Made by a program: the position numbers and the translations under genes. The notes beneath the pieces were generated by a model. That model did no database searches, was not told the origin of the DNA, and worked only from the letters and a program-made list of their open reading frames with translations. This document shows positions 57,961 through 64,000 of a stretch of 64,000 nt of DNA, one piece after another. The DNA is from Saturnia japonica (lineage: Eukaryota > Arthropoda > Insecta > Lepidoptera > Saturniidae), in contig CM065318.1 of NCBI GenBank assembly GCA_033032175.1, forward strand, positions 14,198,001 to 14,262,000, read 5' to 3'. Every line of letters begins with the position of its first letter. Within the stretch, counting starts at the first letter, position 1.

Positions 57961-59047
57961 GTATCTCTTTTTATGTGTAAGTACTCATGGAATATTATTT
58001 TGCGTCAAAATAATTATTAATTAGATGACACGCCGCCATGGCAGTTCAGTTTACTCAAGACGCTGTAGTGTTGTGCCTACTCTTGATAGTATCGAGTGAC
58101 TATTACCGCATTTTATGAATATAGACTAGGTCCTACCTTATTTAATTAATATTGTTTCTTTTAAGTATGATTCTAAACATAATTTCTTTCTAAATATTCA
58201 TTAGTAAAGAATATTAATTTGTCATATCACAATATTTAGTACCTAATATAATGTTTTCGATATTGTAATGATAATATATGATATTTAAGTTATTTGAATT
58301 AGTATGAATATAATTTATTTACTTATATATTTTTAGAAATTTACTCAGTGAAATTTTTTGTGATCTTGCAGCTTTCCTAAAGACCCAAAGACAAAAGAGA
58401 AATGGATAGATGTAGTTCGTAAAGATGGATGGTTTCCAGGGCCTCGAACTACAATATGTTCTCAGCATTTTCAGGAATCATGTTTTGATTTGAGCAAGAA
58501 AAGGCAATATTTATTACCAAATGCAGTACCTACGTTAAAACTTGATGTGAGAAATGTTATAAAAATATTGTATAATTTATATTGTCATTAATTGTTCATG
58601 GTTAGTGTCACTATAAAACTATACTTACTTTAATTTTTATTGTATTTATTTTAGATTGAGGAAACTGTACAAGAAAATGAAATTGAAATGGATGCTGAAG
58701 TCACTGCTAGTTTTGTACCAGATATGATTATTGATTCTCATCGCATAAAAAAACTAAAATCACGTATAGAATGCCTGGAACGTATATCGTATCAACGTTT
58801 ATTAAAAATAAAACGCCTACAGTGCCATCAAAGGCGTTCGAAGCGTAAATTATTTCGCATGGAGGATTTACTTCAAGACTTGAAAAAGAAAGATTTAATG
58901 AACAAAACCGATGTCCATATATTAAGCGGAATCAATATCTCAAGTGCTGAAATAATTAAGAGACAGTTTATTAAAAGTAAAAATCTTCCCAATGAAAAGA
59001 AATACTCGGAAAATCTTAGGAAAAGAGACAGACTTACAATAAATTAA
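57896..59047 (+). CDS. THAP plus coiled-coil protein, 210 aa (P-transposase N-terminus, KP-like)
   Basis: Three exons (57896-57960, 58372-58546, 58655-59047) join to 633 nt. THAP zinc finger: Cys4 and Cys9 (CAVKTC), Trp33, Cys51 and His54 (CSQH), then the AVPTL motif at 73-77. Spacing fits C-X4-C-X41-C-X2-H. A basic coiled-coil-like helix follows (about 109-150: LKSRIECLERI, LLKIKRLQ), then MEDLLQDLKKKDLMNKTD, a stretch usual after THAP in P-type transposases. It ends at TAA with no RNase H-like catalytic domain. In Drosophila, P proteins of this shape (KP, 207 aa) bind element ends and repress transposition; here that role is inference. AATAAA at 59141. It might instead be a domesticated gene. 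Confidence 0.75.
58372..58546 (+). CDS. THAP gene exon 2
   Basis: Acceptor TGATCTTGCAG. Codes for FPKDPKTKEKWIDVVRKDGW, then CSQHFQESCF and AVPTLKLD, the remaining THAP core. Phase 0 donor GTGAGA. Confidence 0.8.
58655..59047 (+). CDS. THAP gene exon 3
   Basis: Acceptor TTTATTTTAG. Acidic start (IEETVQENEIEMDAE), then basic coiled coil and a polar tail, ending KRDRLTIN and TAA. Confidence 0.78.
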   Translation: MEETVQENEIEMDAEVTASFVPDMIIDSHRIKKLKSRIECLERISYQRLLKIKRLQCHQRRSKRKLFRMEDLLQDLKKKDLMNKTDVHILSGINISSAEIIKRQFIKSKNLPNEKKYSENLRKRDRLTIN

Positions 59048-59140
59048 TTTTATTTGAAGGTTCTTGAAAAATGTTTTAACTTTTTGTTATTATATATATT
59101 ATGTATTTAGTGATTAAGATAATTATGTTATCATTATTAT

Positions 59141-59146
59141 AATAAA
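59141..59146 (+). promoter_or_regulatory. Polyadenylation signal of the THAP gene
   Basis: AATAAA 93 bp after the stop codon and inside the element. Confidence 0.55.
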
Positions 59147-60711
59147 CAAGTAAAATAAACATTTGTCGAAGTTATTTTTAACACCAACGAATATATCGAT
59201 ATAATGTCCGTACCGGCGGACAACGCACATCACTTTAGAGATGAGGGACAAACCACGCCCTACCCCCGTGCCCTTCCTTACACCCGCGTAAATGAATCGC
59301 ATTGTTTCGATACTTATAACAAGTTTTGCACTCTCTAGGTACAGTGAGCGGACTTTATTACTCTATGGTGGTCATTAATCGTTTTATCTTTTACTTGTTG
59401 TAAGTGAAGTCTCAGCACGGGATCAAATCGGGCTATTAACTTTACTAAATCTATAAAGTTGCCGCTTATCTCACTCGAACCTGAGTCAGATGTTAACAGC
59501 TTCTCTCTATGACTTCTGAGATACCAAAAAAAATACAATTGCAAGAAATAGTTCTAAAATATCTCTCCAACGTTGCCTTTCTTGTTCAATTTGTGACTGA
59601 GCCAAGGAGTCAATAGTGGAACAGCTTTTTAAACCATTCTCGAAATTAATTCATTTCAGCATAGAATCTTTGTGCTGTCGACTAGATTCGTGTGACTTTA
59701 GGTAATCAGTTTCCAATCACACACTCCTTCACTTGATCCAATCTTTGTATTTTCAAGCCCGAATATACGACACGGAAAGCAATAAACGGCATCCTTTGTT
59801 TGTAAATAAATCATCCAGCGCCTGTCAAGCTTTTCACCGTTAACTAATATCTTATTATAATTATATTCACTGAATCGCCGTCCATTATCATTTAGGAGAA
59901 ATAACTCAACTTTAATCCGGATTGGACCTCTTAATAAAATCTCAGTTCGGTCTACAACAGTAATTGTTATGGGCCACAACCCGGGGTCATTTTGAGGATT
60001 CGGATTTTGCATTCCAGCAGTCATGGATGTAGACATAGACTTGGGCTCAGATTCGTGTTCTTGGCTAAATATAGTTAAATCTACATCATCCTCGCTATTT
60101 TTACTTGATGACGGCGGCGGCACCCATGATGATGTGGAAGGAATGTTTTCAGCTGAATCAGGAGTAAAGTCACTTTCAATCAATAAATGCTTCGTATAGG
60201 TTTCTTGATCATTACTTTTTGTATATTTTTTATATAAAGTTCCACGTAGATTTTGTTGTACTGGCTTTCTTTTGATAGCTCGTTTCCTTTTTGAACTACC
60301 TGACTCAATTTTCTACTGGCATCACAATCATGCGAACTCATTTCGTAAATTTTGTTTTGTTTCACACAAATAGTCAGAAATAATTTTGAAGTAGGTGTCA
60401 CACAGTTTTTTTACACTTTATCAGCATACTCAATACCTAAAATACTATAATTTACACCTTTCCAGCTCACTCAATATTTGAAACACTATAAGAGCGTAAT
60501 ATTGAATATAATTAAAAGATATGTACGGTACAGCAACGATTTTGAAACTCATACTGCAAGCAAAACAATTCTAAGGTGACAAAAGTTGTCGGACGAAATG
60601 AAACAAGGGAATTCCTCTAGCGACGGGGATTCCCCGAACGATAGACGACCAGAACTTGGTCTATGACCAGAACATTATGTCCCGACTCCCGAGTCACAGA
60701 CTATATAATAC

Positions 60712-60911
60712 TGTGGCGCCTCATTCGCCACTATTTTTGTGCTGTTTCTTATTGTTAATAAAAATACTTAGGTGATGACATATCAGATAGATATATGAAA
60801 TTCAGACGGTTGGTTTCACGTCACGTTATGTACTAAAACATGTATTATTTTATTACAAAATAAATGTGCTATAGCCCTACTGACTAGCATTATTATTGAA
60901 CACACCAAACT
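60712..60911 (+). repeat. Ty3/Gypsy 5' LTR (probable)
   Basis: From TGTGGCGCC to about ACACCAAAC, directly before the primer-binding-site-like sequence. Contains AATAAA/AATAAATG words. No second copy in the window to define its right border exactly. Confidence 0.55.
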
Positions 60912-61088
60912 GGTGACCCCGACGTTTGTGACTGATGCTCGAATACAATAACAACATAATTATATTCAAAATAATATATATTGTCGAACTGTCACAGTCG
61001 CAACTAATCGTCGAGAGCTGGCCGTGACAACAGCGGCCAAATTTGTGGAGGACAAGACCACCACCTGGCATCGCTTTGGTATATCATA

Positions 61089-63922
61089 GTGCAGTGTAAG
61101 TGCATTGGTGCGTGTTTCCATTATTCTGAGAGTGCTTATCAACAATCTATAACCTTATTTTTAATTTTTAGTTTTCCTAAAAAATATTTAAGAAATCATG
61201 TGCAACCAGATGACTACCATCTTGGCGCTGCCAATGGTAGTTCAATTAAAACTTATGGTTGCATTCAACTTCGTTTAGATCTAGGTTTAAGAAGGTTTTT
61301 TGATTGGAATTTTGTCATCGCAGATGTTAGTACAGCTATAATAGGCTCTGATTTTCTTCGTTTTTATAACTTATTACCAAATTGCCGACACAAGTGTCTA
61401 ATTGGCGGCCTTGCCAAGTTGTCTGTCTGTGCTTCAATTGCACAATCCCAACAAGATAGTGTCAAAGCTGTGTTTTCTGGTAGTTCAAGTTTCGCTAATA
61501 TTTTAGCAGAGTTTCTAGACATAACTCGACCTCCTGGTGTGCCTAGGATTGTAAAACACAACACGGTGCATTTTATAAAAACCACTGACGGACCCCCGGT
61601 TTCATGCCGGCCCCGTCGGTTGGCTCCTCAGAAACTCCATGCAGCCAAGCAGGAGTTTGAAGCCATGGTGCATTGCGGAACAGCCCGACCATCTAAAAGT
61701 GCTTGGTCATCTCCGTTACATATGACCACCAAAAAAGATAACACCTGGCGTCCATGTGGCGATTATCGCGCTTTGAATGCCAGAACAGTACCTGACCGAT
61801 ACCCTGTTAGTCACATTCATGACTTTGCTAATAGTCTCGCTGGCGCTACCGTGTTTAGTACGTGTGACCTTGTAAAAGCATACCATCAGATGCCCGTTTT
61901 TGATGAGGATATTTTAAAGACCGCTATTGTTACTCCATTTGGCCTCTTCGAATTTCCCTTCATGACCTTTGGTCTTCGTAATGCTGGCCAAACGTTCCAG
62001 TACTTTATCGATGAGGTCACACGAGGTCTCGATTTTTGTTTTCCATACATAGATGATGTACTCGTTTTTTCTCCAGACGAAGCCAGTCACGCAAGACATT
62101 TACGCACCCTTTTTAAGCGTTTTCAAGAATATGTTGTTGTTCTCAAACTGTCTAAGTGTATTCTTGGTGTTAGCGAAGTAAAATTTCTAGGTTACCTGAT
62201 CAATGCTGAAGGTACAAGTCCTCCTAAGGATCGTGTCCAAAATCTCCTAGATTTCCCTCCACCTGAAACCGTGCAAGGGATGAGAAAGTTTTTGGGAATG
62301 ATAAATTTTTATCGCCGTTTCATACCCAAAGCTGCACAGTTTCAAGCGCCATTTATTGAAGTTCTTATTTCCACGCACAGCAAGGGTGCTAAACCATACC
62401 CCTGGACACTTAAGCTGCGGGAACAGTTTGAAGCCTGCAAGAGGAGCCTTAGTGATGCCACGCTTCTTCAACACCCAATATACGGTGCTGAACTAGGCCT
62501 TTTTACCGATGCCTCTAGCGTTCACATTGGTTCTTGTTTGCAGCAGCGAAGTAAGGGAAAATGGGTCCCGCTTGCTTTCTTCAGTAAGAAGCTTACCCCA
62601 AAACAGTCTCAATGGCCGGCCTATTACAGGGAACTTTTAGCGGTGAACGAAAGTGTACAACACTTTCGACATATTTTGGAGATTCAGCATTGTACGATTT
62701 TTACTGATCATAAGCCACTGTTGTATGCTTTTGTACAACGGAGAGATAAACTACCTCCATCCCAACTTAACCAATTGTCTTTTATAAGCCAGTTTACTAC
62801 TGATATACAACATATCAGAGGAGAAGACAATGTCGTAGCCGACGCTATGTCACGAATCAGTGCCATTACTCTTGAGCAAGAGTACGAAACCCTTGCCAAG
62901 TTGCAGGAAACTGACGAACAGCTAGCAGATTTTATAAGATCTGGCTCGTCTAGTTTGAAGCTAATCACGATTGCAGTTCCTGGCACTAGTATTTCCTTAA
63001 TATGTGATACTACTACTGACAAACCACGTCCGTATGTCTCTCCTAAGTTACGTAGTGTTATTTTTAATAAGTTACACTGTCGTAGCCATCCTGGTCCGAA
63101 TGCTACTTTACGTATAGTTGCGGAACGGTACGTTTGGCCTTCAATAAATAAAGATTGCCGTCAGTGGTCTCGTACATGTGAGGCTTGTCAGAAGAGTAAA
63201 GTTTCAAGACACAATTATGCTCCACTTGGAACTTTTGACACACCATCTGGTCGTTTTTCTTCACGTCCATATAGATATAATAGGACCCTTACCTGTCTGT
63301 GACGACTACCGCTATTGTCTCATAGCCATTGATAGAGTCACCAGATGGCCAGAAGTTTGGCCGATGCGCACTACCACCGCCGAGGAAGTAGCGGATACTT
63401 TCACGAGAGAATGGATACCACGATTTGGTGTTCCCTCTATTATTACGACCGACCGCGGTACACAATTTGAATCCGACCTTTTTCGAAGACTTATGTGCAG
63501 TTTCGCCACTAAAAGAAATAGAACTACAGCTTACCACCCAGCAGCGAACGGAATGATTGAACGCATCCATCGTCAACTTAAAGCATCATTAATGTGTCAT
63601 GGGAGTTCTTGGACAAAAGCTCTTCCATTTGTACTTTTGGGAATGCGTTCTGCTTTTAAAAAGATATTAAAGCTACTTGGCAGAAATGGTTTATGGAGAA
63701 ACTCTTCGGCTTCCTGGTGAGTTGTTACCTGATTTTCCTGGAGTGAGTACTTCTGGAGAAGTGTTTGATTTTGTTGTGAAACTACGTCAACATATGTCGC
63801 AAATTCGACCAGTACCAGCGTCGCGTCATACGAAGACAGGTTCTTTTATTTTCAAAGATTTAAATACGTGTTCTCATGTGTTCTTGCGGGATGATGCAGT
63901 CCGGCGTCCTTTGCAGAGATAA
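61089..63922 (+). pseudogene. Ty3/Gypsy pol polyprotein, frameshifted and incomplete
   Basis: Order: protease remnant ([16 protein letters not shown]), reverse transcriptase ([43 protein letters not shown] with the catalytic pair of Asp), RNase H ([25 protein letters not shown]) and H2C2 zinc finger of integrase (HCRSHPG...CEACQKSK). The integrase core lies in a second frame from about 63270: HIDIIGPLP (Asp), IITTDRGTQF (Asp), NGMIERIHRQLK (Glu). A further frame change near 63660 leads to AEMVYGETLRLPGELLPDF and the pol end at 63922. With two frameshifts and no gag it cannot move by itself. The RT core is otherwise open over 700 codons, so decay is recent. Confidence 0.88.
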
Positions 63923-63940
63923 TAATAATAATAATAATCC
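63919..63940 (+). repeat. (TAA)n microsatellite
   Basis: About six TAA/ATA units at the 3' break of the Ty3/Gypsy element. Confidence 0.8.
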
Positions 63941-63950
63941 GCCAAAATAC

Positions 63951-64000
63951 TATACTAGTCCCGAGTGCTATGCGTTTGAAAAACCGATCGTTAAGCGTTT
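63951..64000 (-). mobile_element. hAT copy B, continuation after the Ty3/Gypsy insertion
   Basis: TATACTAGTCCCGAGTGCTA matches 6598 onwards in copy A; the element runs out of the window. Confidence 0.85.

Larger units (their letters stand above)
57717..59367 (+). mobile_element. P-superfamily DNA transposon with THAP gene, catalytic core deleted
   Basis: 8-bp target duplication GTGGTCAT (57709-57716, 59368-59375); copy A has the single empty site at 4350-4357. Imperfect terminal inverted repeats CATAGAATTATGAACTCGGC and, from the right, CATAGAGTAATAAAGTCCGC, starting CAT like P elements (CATGATG). A 9-bp word CTGTACCTA occurs in inverted orientation near both ends (57820-57828, 59336-59344). 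The only gene inside is the three-exon THAP gene. The 8-bp duplication alone would also fit hAT, but the THAP protein and the ends point to P. Confidence 0.78.
55850..60345 (-). pseudogene. hAT transposase pseudogene, copy B
   Basis: N-terminal leader and TTF-like region at 60340-59690 (DPGLWPITITVVDRTEILLR, YCFPCRIFG). Part of the DUF4371 core at 59540-59375 (SHREKLLTSDSGSSEISG), then across the P-like insertion at 57715-56480 (FIAVEKTTAES, NCRGQGYDHGVNTRGEK, RASCRPRFEALKHHESIFGF). C-terminal dimerisation block at 56190-55980 (ASAEKSFSRLKIIKTHLWNS). An extra 60-bp segment near 57280-57340 and several frame changes add to the damage. Here the codon that is TAA in copy A is still CAA. Confidence 0.8.
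55755..60711 (-). mobile_element. hAT transposon copy B, hit by three later insertions
   Basis: Colinear with copy A from its C-terminal UTR to the N-terminal leader, continuing at 63951-64000 after the Ty3/Gypsy insertion. The left terminal inverted repeat is lost. Insertions: solo LTR 56203-56473, P-like element 57717-59367 and Ty3/Gypsy from 60712. Confidence 0.85.
60712..63945 (+). mobile_element. Ty3/Gypsy LTR retrotransposon, gag and 3' LTR missing
   Basis: Starts TGTGGCGCCTCATTCGCC (LTR-like, about 200 bp) and has a primer-binding-site-like TGGTGACCCCGACG at 60912. It goes straight into the end of protease and then reverse transcriptase, RNase H and integrase. The sequence ends in (TAA)n and CCGCCAAA without a recognisable 3' LTR. 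Flanked by AATAC on both sides (60707-60711, 63946-63950); hAT copy A has the single site at 6593-6597. It is therefore one insertion that lost parts, not a chance fragment. Confidence 0.82.

Noticed and set aside
57977..58024. THAP exon 1 reading through to 58024 as the gene end
   Set aside because: Exon 2 supplies the missing THAP core (CSQH, AVPTL) in the frame set by the GTATCT donor, so read-through is not the productive form.
61364..63576. Minus-strand ORFs within the Ty3/Gypsy pol
   Set aside because: Antisense shadows of a long well-matched pol frame.
1..64000. CRISPR array, bacterial operon or prophage
   Set aside because: No spaced short repeats, no Shine-Dalgarno-led gene clusters; introns and eukaryotic TEs throughout.

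Overview
This is a 64 kb piece of an AT-rich insect nuclear genome. It is most likely from a moth or butterfly: introns are full of tRNA-headed SINEs, mariner, hAT and other repeat remnants of a kind common in Lepidoptera, and single-copy genes have short exons and long introns. There is no bacterial operon structure, rRNA, CRISPR array or functional tRNA gene that I can see.

Three host-type genes can be supported. (1) The dominant one is a 22-coding-exon minus-strand gene, 53842 down to 23601 (about 30 kb), whose exons join with every phase compatible into 4188 nt (1395 aa). It is a GON4L / Drosophila muscle wasted (mute) homologue, a chromatin co-repressor with a central SANT-like region, paired amphipathic helix-like segments and a C-terminal Myb-like domain. 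It has a 27-nt microexon and a tandemly duplicated 138-nt exon. (2) A small two-exon minus-strand gene at 16250-15837 encodes a CENP-X / MHF2 histone-fold homologue. (3) A plus-strand terminal exon at 1659-1924 is the end of an unrecognised gene that starts upstream of the window.

The rest is mobile DNA. 2613-6874 and 55755-60711 (resuming at 63951) are two copies of one TTF-type hAT transposon, both broken. Because each copy shows the uninterrupted sequence at the places where the other was hit, four later insertions can be placed to the base: a miniature LTR element (TRIM, 4600-5464), a solo LTR (56203-56473), a P-superfamily DNA transposon (57717-59367) and a Ty3/Gypsy element (60712-63945). 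The P-like element has an 8-bp target duplication and terminal inverted repeats. It carries a spliced gene for a 210-aa THAP plus coiled-coil protein with no catalytic core, the architecture of the KP-type repressors of Drosophila P elements; this is the most interesting object in the window.

Layout: 1-2.6 kb repeat plus orphan terminal exon; 2.6-6.9 kb hAT copy A with TRIM; 7-15 kb decayed mariner, pogo-like, SINE and AT-rich sequence; 15.8-16.3 kb CENP-X; 16.4-18.6 kb tandem-duplicated hAT remnant and an unknown hydrophobic ORF; 18.6-22.6 kb LTR fragment disrupted by a Jockey-type LINE; 23.6-53.8 kb GON4L with TE-packed introns; 54-55.7 kb its presumed promoter region with a perfect 178-bp duplication; 55.7-64 kb nested hAT/LTR/P/Gypsy cluster.
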